Origin: Synechococcus sp. MIT S9220
GTDB taxonomy: Bacteria > Cyanobacteriota > Cyanobacteriia > PCC-6307 > Cyanobiaceae
DNA: 64,000 nucleotides
Assembly: GCF_014304815.1 (NCBI RefSeq)
Contig: NZ_CP047958.1
Coordinates: 2,294,001-2,358,000, forward strand
Direction: 5' to 3'
Part shown: positions 57,509 to 64,000 of the stretch, piece by piece
Numbering within the stretch: position 1 is the first letter of the stretch
Layout: every line of letters starts with the position of its first letter
Made by a program: the position numbers and the translations under genes
Notes under the pieces: model-generated
What the model was told of the DNA's origin: nothing
Seen by the model: only the letters and a program-made list of their open reading frames with translations
Databases searched by the model: none

Positions 57509-57918
57509 GGTCAGATTTCAGCATGGAGCAGCAAGGATCCACAGGCACGCAACGGCAGCAATTGCTGCTGGAGGAACTGCAAAAGAGTCAGTCCGAAATG
57601 ACCGGCCAGCAGTTGCATCGCTGCCTGGAAGGGCAACCGGGCGCCATGGGGCTTGCAACCGTTTATCGCAATCTGCGCAAACTCCATCAACAGGGCAAGG
57701 TGCGCTGCCGGCATCTGCCGACAGGCGAAGCGCTCTACGCACCGGTCGATCGTGATCAGCACCATCTCACCTGTGTGAGCTGCGGCACGACGCAGACACT
57801 CGAGCAGTGCCCGATTCATGAAATGAACGTGCAGGCTCCGGAAACGGACAACTTCAAGCTGATCTTTCACACGCTGGAATTCTTCGGGCTCTGCAACAGA
57901 TGCCGCCCCAAGAGCTGA
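57505..57918 (+). CDS. Fur-family transcriptional regulator, Zur-like
   Basis: The 137-residue Fur-family repressor has a winged-helix region (MTGQQLHRCLEGQPGAMGLA with TVYRNLRKLHQQGKV), the metal-site histidines in DRDQHHLTCVSCG and two CxxC pairs (CVSC and CNRC) for structural zinc. The sequence around LEFFGLCNRC suits the Zur branch more than Fur, but this is a judgement. ATG 57505 overlaps the SDR stop; MEQQ at 57523 is an alternative. The 76 bp downstream before the next gene contain nothing obvious. Confidence 0.85.
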   Translation: MRSDFSMEQQGSTGTQRQQLLLEELQKSQSEMTGQQLHRCLEGQPGAMGLATVYRNLRKLHQQGKVRCRHLPTGEALYAPVDRDQHHLTCVSCGTTQTLEQCPIHEMNVQAPETDNFKLIFHTLEFFGLCNRCRPKS

Positions 57919-57993
57919 ATCACACCAACACCGGATCAAGCCAGCATTGGGCCTGGTGATCCTTCTGAGCAGGGTGTGATCAGACTGCTAAAC

Positions 57994-58266
57994 ATGCCAA
58001 ACCGCAATCGAACCACCCCAGAACCCCCAGTGAAGTCCGGAGGAGAGGGGTGGTTGGTGAACGGTGCACAAAAGCTGCTGGTGCAGTTCAAACCCGACAC
58101 GCCATCGGCCCAGGAGCAGTGGGTCTCCGTGAGAACTTATGGATGGGTGCCACCGCATCCGCCCGAGCCCCAGTCACGACGACGCATGCTCAGACACAAC
58201 GCCATGGAAGCTTGGGAGACGATGTTGAAGACAGGCTGGCGACGCTGTTCGCCGCCAGTGCACTAG
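57994..58266 (+). CDS. Small basic hypothetical protein
   Basis: The 90-residue protein has a Pro/Arg-rich N-terminus, a core VNGAQKLLVQFKPDTPSAQE that ends in WVSVRTYGWVPP, and a basic tail (RRRMLRHNAMEAWETMLKTG). No domain was recognised. The frame also opens at GTG 57976. It is followed by three short direct repeats at 58280-58322 and then a convergent small gene. Confidence 0.6.
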   Translation: MPNRNRTTPEPPVKSGGEGWLVNGAQKLLVQFKPDTPSAQEQWVSVRTYGWVPPHPPEPQSRRRMLRHNAMEAWETMLKTGWRRCSPPVH

Positions 58267-58279
58267 AGACTCGGAGATG

Positions 58280-58322
58280 TGACTCTCCACAGAAACCATG
58301 ACTCTCCAGTGACTCTCCACAG
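58280..58322. repeat. Three short direct repeats (TGACTCTCCA core)
   Basis: TGACTCTCCA occurs at 58280-58289, 58299-58308 and 58310-58319; the first and third extend to TGACTCTCCACAG. They lie in the gap between two convergent small genes. No function is evident; a protein-binding or RNA-binding array or slippage product are options. Confidence 0.6.
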
Positions 58323-58338
58323 GTCCAGACCTGGCGAT

Positions 58339-58545
58339 TTAGTGGGGTACTCGAATCAGAGTCCTTTCGGAGGAGTCAACGCGATCCAGGGCAGTGTCCA
58401 GCGGCAGTCTGGAGCTGTTGGCTCGCGAAGCAGTGACAAGCCAGACCACCACAGCCACAACGCTGACCCCGACCAGAACCCCGAAAGCTCGCACCAGATG
58501 GTGGGTGATGTCGTCGGGATGCCTCTGGGGAGCGCTCGGTGCCAT
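58339..58545 (-). CDS. Small single-pass membrane protein
   Basis: The 68-residue product has a polar N-terminus, one strong membrane segment (FGVLVGVSVVAVVVWLVTAS at about residues 21-40) and a charged, partly basic tail. No family is recognised. ATG 58545 follows a TTG codon that opens the frame. It is convergent with 57994. The composition supports a genuine small membrane protein. Confidence 0.6.
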   Translation of the reverse strand: MAPSAPQRHPDDITHHLVRAFGVLVGVSVVAVVVWLVTASRANSSRLPLDTALDRVDSSERTLIRVPH

Positions 58546-58682
58546 CAAGACTGCGCGGATGGTTTAGTTCTGGCCAACCCAAATCACCTGGGCAAGCAAA
58601 TGCGCAATTGTTTCCTGAATTGCTGAAGCATTTGCGGGCCTGTCTGAACCAGGGCTAAAGCAAGTGGATGCCGTGCATCCCC

Positions 58683-58847
58683 ATGACAAGCAGCACTGAC
58701 CATTCCGAATCCTTGCTGGAGGATGTCGTCGCAGAGGAAATTGCCCTCCAGATTGATCACATTGCTGAGTCACTGCAGCGCGAAGGTTGGCCCATGCCGC
58801 TGGTGAAACGTTTCATGCACCGTGCGGTCGAAAACTTGCCTGAGTAG
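58683..58847 (+). CDS. Small (54-residue) helical protein
   Basis: An open frame from ATG 58683 to TAG 58845-58847 encodes an acidic, helical 54-residue protein (SLLEDVVAEEIALQIDHIAE then LQREGWPMPLVKRFMHRAVE). It is too short for usual 60-codon cut-offs but has coherent amphipathic helices and lies in its own gap. A GGATGC-CGT-GCATCC inverted repeat (58666-58680) ends 2 bp before the ATG and could mask the ribosome site. Confidence 0.55.
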   Translation: MTSSTDHSESLLEDVVAEEIALQIDHIAESLQREGWPMPLVKRFMHRAVENLPE

Positions 58848-59008
58848 GCGGAGGTCAGTGTCCCGCACTTGGGACAACCAATCAGTGAATGTGCTCCCGT
58901 GGAACCAGTCTGAAAAGGTCCTGAAACCGAACCTGCATGGGCGGCTGTCCTGCCTCCCAGGCAGCCAACAGCAGGCGTAGACCAAACAGGTCCGACTCGG
59001 AGACATCC

Positions 59009-59242
59009 ATGACAGCAACCACACTTCAGGTACCCACCGGACTGGTGACTCACGATCTTGAGGGGCACGACAACGTCTACCCCAAGGAACCACACATGGA
59101 ACTTGCTGGACCTGACGCTGGTTGGGGGTTCCACGCACGGGCGGAGAAGTTAAACGGGCGTCTAGCCATGCTCGGATTCATTGCTGCGATCGCAACGGAA
59201 TTGATCAGTGGCGAAGGCTTACTCCACACCATTGGCCTTTAA
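59009..59242 (+). CDS. High-light-inducible protein (one-helix Hli/SCP)
   Basis: The 77-residue thylakoid protein belongs to the high-light-inducible family, which binds chlorophyll/carotenoid and protects photosystem assembly under light stress. The hallmark helix RAEKLNGRLAMLGFIAAIAT at about residues 44-63 has the E-x2-N-G-R chlorophyll-ligand motif. The C-terminal TELISGEGLLHTIGL is also typical. The N-terminal extension is soluble. ATG 59009 is chosen over a longer frame beginning at 58937. The 160 bp upstream hold no other gene and probably include a light-responsive promoter. Confidence 0.93.
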   Translation: MTATTLQVPTGLVTHDLEGHDNVYPKEPHMELAGPDAGWGFHARAEKLNGRLAMLGFIAAIATELISGEGLLHTIGL

Positions 59243-59343
59243 CCGTGATCCAAACCAGACATCGACGCTCAACCGATGTCTGGCTGATCCATTCATTGAG
59301 GTCGAAACATCATGAATGACGATCCTCTACTGCCGAACTCAAC

Positions 59344-59940
59344 ATGCGCATCGCCATCAGCGGATCTCACTCTCTCGGCAAAAGCACCTTGGTCTGGGAC
59401 TGGACCAAACGGCATCCCCAATACACACGTGAAGAGGAGCCGTTTCGTGCCCTAGATGGCGAAATGTATGACATCCGATTCCGTCAGGAAAGCAACCGTC
59501 TTCACAACGGCATCCAGATGTATTACAACGCTAGTCGCGTGAACCTTTATTCATCAATCAACGACTGTGTGATTTTCGATCGCGCACCTATTGATTACAT
59601 CGCCTACTCGCAATACACAGCCGATAAACAAACAACCGATATCGATAATGCATTTGTGGAAGCAATGGTGCCGAGAGTCAGAGAGACGCTTCAGAGGCTT
59701 GATTTGGTGGTCTTTGTCCCCATGACTGATCGCTGGCCAGTGGACATGGAGGATGACGGCATCAGACCCGTCGATCTTCCCTACCGAGCAGAAGTCGATG
59801 CGATCTTTAAACAGATCTATCGGGGTGAACGCTTCTCAGTCATGCCAGACAAGAATCGGCCAAAGCTGATCGAACTCTGGGGCTCCCGTGAGCAAAGGCT
59901 CGATCGACTCCAGCAAGCAGCAGCCTCATCCCTGCCCTGA
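59344..59940 (+). CDS. P-loop NTPase (AAA/kinase-like)
   Basis: The 198-residue protein has a Walker A motif GSHSLGKSTLVWDW at residues 7-20 and downstream motifs CVIFDRAPIDYIAYSQY (Walker B/catalytic Asp) and LDLVVFVPMTDRWPVDMEDD. The layout resembles NadR-like or AAA-ATPase small-molecule kinases rather than remodelling ATPases. Substrate unknown. ATG 59344 begins at MRIAISGSHSLGK with no upstream ribosome site visible. The following frame (59941 on) starts immediately after its stop. Confidence 0.8.
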   Translation: MRIAISGSHSLGKSTLVWDWTKRHPQYTREEEPFRALDGEMYDIRFRQESNRLHNGIQMYYNASRVNLYSSINDCVIFDRAPIDYIAYSQYTADKQTTDIDNAFVEAMVPRVRETLQRLDLVVFVPMTDRWPVDMEDDGIRPVDLPYRAEVDAIFKQIYRGERFSVMPDKNRPKLIELWGSREQRLDRLQQAAASSLP

Positions 59941-60090
59941 TTGCTTCGCCAAAAGCGATGGGGCCCTGCAGCTGAGCATTGCGAGACATGTGTCCCCTGC
60001 TTGACAGACACATGGTCAGATTTCCGAGATGGTGGCTTCAACCGCGATGGATCCAATGTCCAGAAGCAGTTGGCTGAAGAGCCCAACACG

Positions 60091-60246
60091 ATGCTCAGCC
60101 GCCTCCACATGGCAGACGTCTCCACAACCTTCAGCAGAGGAAACCAAACAACGGATCGAGATGCTGTGGTCGATACCTTCGTCAACCAACGAGAAAGCGA
60201 CAAAATCTGGTTGATCAAGCAGGATTCAACGCCTGAGCAACGTTGA
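60091..60246 (+). CDS. Possible small protein (51 residues)
   Basis: A plus-strand frame from ATG 60091 (open from 59941) reads MLSRLHMADVSTTFSRGNQT and ends SDKIWLIKQDSTPEQR. It is polar with no domain. A hairpin lies directly after its stop. The opposite strand also has an open frame (59817-60263), so coding evidence is weak; I prefer the plus strand because it does not overlap the NTPase gene. Confidence 0.3.
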   Translation: MLSRLHMADVSTTFSRGNQTTDRDAVVDTFVNQRESDKIWLIKQDSTPEQR

Positions 60247-60248
60247 CT

Positions 60249-60284
60249 AACCCGACGCTGCAATCCGCATTACGCCGTCGGGTT
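60249..60284 (+). terminator. 9-bp hairpin, possible terminator
   Basis: AACCCGACG / CGTCGGGTT (60249-60257, 60276-60284) is a perfect 9-bp stem with an 18-nt loop. Only three T residues close it (60283-60285), so termination may be weak. It lies just after the possible small ORF. Confidence 0.5.
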
Positions 60285-60429
60285 TGTCGAGACGTGCGTG
60301 GGCCTTTCATTTCCCCGCGACGAGATCATGGCAATCGCATGGGTGCTGGCGTGGCTCCCGGTGACTGAACTGACCTCAGCTGAATTCGGTTGGGAAAGGT
60401 GCTGAAACCCTTCTGGCTGAAGCGCGCAT

Positions 60430-60590
60430 CGGGGCGTCCTGATTGTCCGTTCGACCTTCTCCAACGGTCCGCTGTCGGACTTAAGTCATGGTTGGTCATC
60501 ACTGACCGGCTGGACAGCTCAGAAATCTCAAGTTGAATACCCATGACACGGATCCTCACTTCGCGCCCCCTTGAGAAAGGGGCGTTTTTT
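60430..60590 (+). ncRNA. Candidate structured small RNA region
   Basis: The gene-poor stretch 60247-60669 (423 bp) has no convincing ORF but carries successive hairpins: CCGTT/AACGG (60447-60467), TCCG-CTGT-CGGA (60468-60479), GGTCA/TGACC (60494-60507), and then a strong terminator at 60564-60590. A terminator with no gene directly before it suggests a transcript ending there. The 5' end and identity are unknown; I could not match it to 6S, Yfr or other named cyanobacterial RNAs. Confidence 0.4.
60564..60590 (+). terminator. Strong Rho-independent terminator
   Basis: CGCCCC / GGGGCG (60564-60569, 60579-60584), extended by TT/AA pairs inside, is followed by six T residues. It sits 80 bp before the 60670 gene and more than 300 bp after the last plausible ORF. 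Confidence 0.85.
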
Positions 60591-60669
60591 GTGGGGCTGG
60601 ATCAGGCCATTCAAGATCTGAACATCGTTCTGAGTTCACTCACGAGTAAGGTCAGCCTCCTCGATCGAG

Positions 60670-60942
60670 ATGGCGATGCTGCAAAGCCTGTTTTCAGTCG
60701 TCCTTGTAGCTGTCATGTGGGTGCAAGTTCCGCAATGGCAAGCCGATTGGTCGCAGTGCTCGGTGGACGTACCAGACGTTGACTGCCATTGGTATGTCGT
60801 CGCTCCAGACAACACCTTTGGCGAAGGCTTCAGCTGGGAAAACTCTCCATGGTTCAGCGCTGAAGGGCTCCTTGATGTTGCCGAGCTGAACAACACCATG
60901 AACGCAATCCAGCAGCCCGAACTTGGCTTAGCTCCTGCCTAA
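60670..60942 (+). CDS. Small secreted hypothetical protein
   Basis: The 90-residue product has a hydrophobic N-terminal export signal (MLQSLFSVVLVAVMWVQVPQ) and an acidic, aromatic mature part with two Cys (WSQCSVDVPDVDCHWYVV) and FGEGFSWENSPWFSAEG. ATG 60676 would also fit. No family was recognised, though the composition is like small exported proteins. It is followed by tRNA-Val on the opposite strand. Confidence 0.65.
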   Translation: MAMLQSLFSVVLVAVMWVQVPQWQADWSQCSVDVPDVDCHWYVVAPDNTFGEGFSWENSPWFSAEGLLDVAELNNTMNAIQQPELGLAPA

Positions 60943-61005
60943 CCGCTTCTCAGACGAAAGCCTTGTTACCGCTTTAGAGCTGCGTTTTGAAGTGATGGCT
61001 CGGAA

Positions 61006-61077
61006 TGGGCGATACGGGGATCGAACCTGTGACAATCTCCTTGTAAGGGAGGTGCTCTACCGCTGAGCTAATCGCCC
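61006..61077 (-). tRNA. tRNA-Val (anticodon UAC)
   Basis: Reading the minus strand gives a 72-nt cloverleaf: acceptor GGGCGAT/ATCGCCC with discriminator A, D-arm GCTC/GAGC, anticodon loop CTTACAA with anticodon TAC, and T-loop TTCGATC. Anticodon UAC decodes Val GUA/GUG codons. One A-C mismatch is in the T-stem (ACAGG/CCCGT). The CCA tail is not encoded. Confidence 0.97.
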
Positions 61078-61132
61078 GAGAAGCCGATTCTGCCTGATCG
61101 AGGCACGCTGGAACAGCTCAACACGAATTGCT

Positions 61133-61645
61133 GTGGCCTCAGGCCGAGACCATGACCGGGCCACCCTGGCCTGGTGCCTGCCCATGGGCCTGCTGACGGG
61201 ATGGTGGCTGGGATGGATCAACGGTGCCCTAACGGCGCTGGCCTTCATCGTGGGAGGCCTCTGGCTATCACCAGACCTTGACGTGCGCTCCGCCGCACTC
61301 AGGCGCTGGGGGGTATTGGGTGCGATCTGGTGGCCCTATCGACGCCTGCTGCCGCATCGATCACTCTTATCCCACGGCCCCCTAATCGGCATGGCACTGC
61401 GATTGGCATGGCTGTCAGCCCTGATGCTGCTGGTCTGGATCAGCGCTGCATCCCTGCTTGCACCTGCCATCCCAACCCCGTCCCAGGCATGGCCAGACCT
61501 TGTGATGACATTCAGGCAACATCCACGGACCTTGATCGGCGTCCTGCTGGGTCTGGAAAGCAGCGTATGGCTGCATCTGATCCTTGATGGAGATCCACTG
61601 CCTGCAGAGTGCGCAAAACCCTGGCGAAAGCGTCGACGTCGGTGA
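61133..61645 (+). CDS. DUF2227-type membrane protein, putative metal-binding
   Basis: The 170-residue protein has three or four membrane segments (LAWCLPMGLLTGWWLGWING and LALIVGG-like region after it, then ALRLAWLSALMLLVWISAAS). Conserved His/Asp groups (GRDHDRAT, LSPDLDVRS, LPHRSLLSHGPL, HLILDGDP) resemble the DUF2227/YdjM-type membrane metal-dependent hydrolase pattern. The start is GTG 61133. Activity is unknown. It ends 29 bp before mazG. Confidence 0.8.
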   Translation: MASGRDHDRATLAWCLPMGLLTGWWLGWINGALTALAFIVGGLWLSPDLDVRSAALRRWGVLGAIWWPYRRLLPHRSLLSHGPLIGMALRLAWLSALMLLVWISAASLLAPAIPTPSQAWPDLVMTFRQHPRTLIGVLLGLESSVWLHLILDGDPLPAECAKPWRKRRRR

Positions 61646-61674
61646 GAGGGTGACCACAAGCGTGTGCGGTTTCC

Positions 61675-62523
61675 ATGGCCTCAGGCTCCGACGTGTTCCA
61701 GCACCAGGACCCCCTGCGCCGGCTGGAGAACTTGGTGGCACGGTTACGCGATCCCGCAGAAGGCTGCCCCTGGGACCTGGAACAGACCCACCAATCTCTC
61801 ACCCCCTTCGTGCTGGAGGAAGCCCATGAGGTGGCCGATGCAATCCGTCATGGCGATGACCAGCACTTAAAGGAGGAGCTCGGCGACCTGCTGCTGCAGG
61901 TGGTGCTGCATGCACGCATCGCCGAGGAAGACAACCGTTTCGATCTGAATGCTGTGGCTGCGGGCATCAGCGACAAACTGATCCGTCGCCATCCCCATGT
62001 CTTTGCTGACGCCGAAGCCCGCGACAGCGCAGCTGTTCGCATCAGCTGGGAAGCCATCAAGGCGCAGGAAAGAGCTGGGGCCAAAGCTGCTGCAGTTTCT
62101 GCATCTCCCCTCAGCGATCAGCTGGCCAGCAAGGTGCGTGGACAGCCGGCCCTCTCTGGGGCGATGACCATCTCCAGAAAAGCCGCAAAGGCTGGATTCG
62201 AATGGGAGGACATCACCGGCGTCTGGAGCAAGGTGAATGAGGAACTCGAGGAGCTCAAGGACGCCATCTGCTCAGGCGACAAAGCCCATGCACAGGAGGA
62301 GCTTGGAGATGTGTTGTTCACCCTGGTGAATGTGGCCCGCTGGTGTGAGCTCAGCCCGGAGGAAGGACTGGCAGGAACCAATCAACGCTTCCTGGATCGC
62401 TTCTCACGGGTGGAAGCAGCTCTGGACGGTGATCTGGAAGGCCACAGCATCCAAAAACTGGAGGAGCTGTGGCAGCAAGCAAAACAAGCGATCCGAAGCC
62501 AATCTCAGGATCAGGAACGCTGA
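61675..62523 (+). CDS. mazG: Nucleoside triphosphate pyrophosphohydrolase MazG
   Basis: The 282-residue enzyme hydrolyses (d)NTPs to monophosphates and pyrophosphate. Both MazG domains are present: the first with CPWDLEQTHQSLTPFVLEEA and EELGDLLLQVVLHARIAEED, the second with FEWEDITGVWSKVNEELEEL and EELGDVLFTLVNVARWCEL. The ExxED metal-binding acids (EEAHEVADAI, EELGDLL) are intact. The two-domain length is full. ATG 61675. Confidence 0.95.
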   Translation: MASGSDVFQHQDPLRRLENLVARLRDPAEGCPWDLEQTHQSLTPFVLEEAHEVADAIRHGDDQHLKEELGDLLLQVVLHARIAEEDNRFDLNAVAAGISDKLIRRHPHVFADAEARDSAAVRISWEAIKAQERAGAKAAAVSASPLSDQLASKVRGQPALSGAMTISRKAAKAGFEWEDITGVWSKVNEELEELKDAICSGDKAHAQEELGDVLFTLVNVARWCELSPEEGLAGTNQRFLDRFSRVEAALDGDLEGHSIQKLEELWQQAKQAIRSQSQDQER

Positions 62524-62537
62524 TCAGCTGATCGGAA

Positions 62538-62714
62538 TTAGTCGTGTGCAGCGATCGTGCCTTCCGTTGTGCCCCAGAGGTGGCGCTTTGCCTGGTCGGC
62601 TTCGCGGATGAAAGCGCGAGCCTGATCACGGGTTGTGCAACTCCTGGCACCTTCTTCCAGGCGCATCAGGTTGACTAGCTCTGCTGAAGGATGGTGAGTA
62701 TTTGATTGATTCAT
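62538..62714 (-). CDS. Small (58-residue) conserved-type protein
   Basis: From ATG 62714 to TAA 62538-62540 a 58-residue helical protein is encoded (ELVNLMRLEEGARSCTTRDQ and ARAFIREADQAKRHLWG). A strong Shine-Dalgarno sequence (GGAGGTGG on the minus strand, about 7 nt before the ATG) supports translation. It is too short for usual cut-offs. No family name known. It lies downstream of arfB on the same strand, with a 64-bp gap. Confidence 0.75.
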   Translation of the reverse strand: MNQSNTHHPSAELVNLMRLEEGARSCTTRDQARAFIREADQAKRHLWGTTEGTIAAHD

Positions 62715-62778
62715 CCATCCACCTCCAAGACAACTTGGTTAATCGCACCTTAATCAAGAAATCCATCTGGACCAATCT

Positions 62779-63213
62779 CTAGTCATCCAGTGAGGGCCGG
62801 CCTTGCCGGCGACGTTTGACTTCGCTGCGCTTGCCTTTGGCATCCAGCCTGCGTTGAACAGCAGCACGTCCCGGCCGTGTGGGCCTGCGCTTCGGAGGTG
62901 GCGGCTTGAGTCCCTCTCTCAGCAAGTCCGCCAGTCGCGCCATGGCCCTCTGACGGTTTTGCCACTGGGAACGCTCCTCAGCAGCAACCACCCTCAGACA
63001 GTTCCCCTCCAATCGCGATGCCAATTGCTGCCGCAACCGGGCCTTGCGGAACGGACCCAGGGCCTTCGAACTCTCCAGGTCAAATCTCAGTTCCACTCTC
63101 GAATCGGTGGTGTTCACTCCCTGCCCGCCCGGGCCCGAGGACCTGGAAAACCGCCACTGCAACTCAGCCGCTGGAATCACCAAACGGTCATTAATCGGCA
63201 GATCCTGAATCAC
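62779..63213 (-). CDS. arfB: Peptidyl-tRNA hydrolase ArfB-type (release-factor GGQ domain)
   Basis: The 144-residue protein carries the release-factor GGQ motif in SSGPGGQGVNTTDSRVELRF (Q31), which hydrolyses peptidyl-tRNA, and a basic C-terminal tail (KPPPPKRRPTRPGRAAVQRR) that would enter the mRNA channel. This is the ArfB/YaeJ/ICT1 layout, rescuing stalled ribosomes. The start ATG 63213 gives the short N-terminus normal for the family. Confidence 0.92.
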   Translation of the reverse strand: MIQDLPINDRLVIPAAELQWRFSRSSGPGGQGVNTTDSRVELRFDLESSKALGPFRKARLRQQLASRLEGNCLRVVAAEERSQWQNRQRAMARLADLLREGLKPPPPKRRPTRPGRAAVQRRLDAKGKRSEVKRRRQGRPSLDD

Positions 63214-63225
63214 ACTCCGACTCCA

Positions 63226-64000
<775 letters not shown>

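Noticed and set aside
59817-60263. Minus-strand frame of 148 codons over the P-loop NTPase 3' end
   Set aside because: It overlaps a motif-bearing gene and is Ser/Arg-rich without a domain.

Overview
The window reads as a chromosomal segment of a marine picocyanobacterium of the Synechococcus type. The basis is the gene content: paired flavodiiron genes flv3 and flv1, a one-helix high-light-inducible protein, a cyanobacterial chorismate lyase, two membrane acyl desaturases, and many short proteins without recognised domains, all tightly packed and moderately GC-rich. There are no insertion sequences, phage genes, rRNA genes or CRISPR arrays. One tRNA gene, tRNA-Val(UAC), is present near 61.0 kb.

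Layout. 0-5.8 kb: the 5' part of alaS (minus), then a coupled plus-strand run of a small membrane protein, a SNF2 ATPase, a SWIM zinc-finger protein and a MEKHLA-domain protein. 5.8-9.5 kb: a small heat-shock protein and a three-gene TRAP uptake transporter. 9.5-14.7 kb: flv3, an AT-rich FkbM methyltransferase on the opposite strand, flv1 and an FMN reductase. 15-20.1 kb (minus): a PLP enzyme, gcvH and gcvP. 20.2-22.9 kb: two desaturases flanking an antisense gene with a possible HTH. 22.9-35.3 kb: rplI and dnaB, a 2710-codon surface protein with nine near-identical 351-bp repeats, then mnmG. 35.3-43.2 kb: a TM protein, chorismate lyase, a SprT-like protein, ligA, DUF389 and TVP38-type membrane proteins. 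43.3-55.2 kb: two cassettes, each joining a lipoprotein solute-binding protein to an MscS-type channel, separated by an ABC-2 exporter and valS. 55.1-64 kb: a 2OG-Fe(II) oxygenase, an SDR, a Fur/Zur-type regulator, several very small genes, an hli gene, a P-loop NTPase, a structured intergenic region, tRNA-Val, mazG, arfB and the start of speE.

How the genes work together. Flv3/Flv1 (electron sink to O2), the Hli protein and the small heat-shock protein fit photo-oxidative stress. gcvH/gcvP serve glycine cleavage in photorespiration. The desaturases and channel genes fit membrane and osmotic adjustment. The surface protein and the FkbM gene look like cell-surface accessory genes placed inside core neighbourhoods.

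The least expected arrangement is the solute-binding-lipoprotein/MscS pair. It occurs twice, each time with a 4-nt gene overlap and with no ABC-importer permease or ATPase beside it. A ligand-responsive or lipoprotein-assisted channel is my inference, not something the sequence proves.
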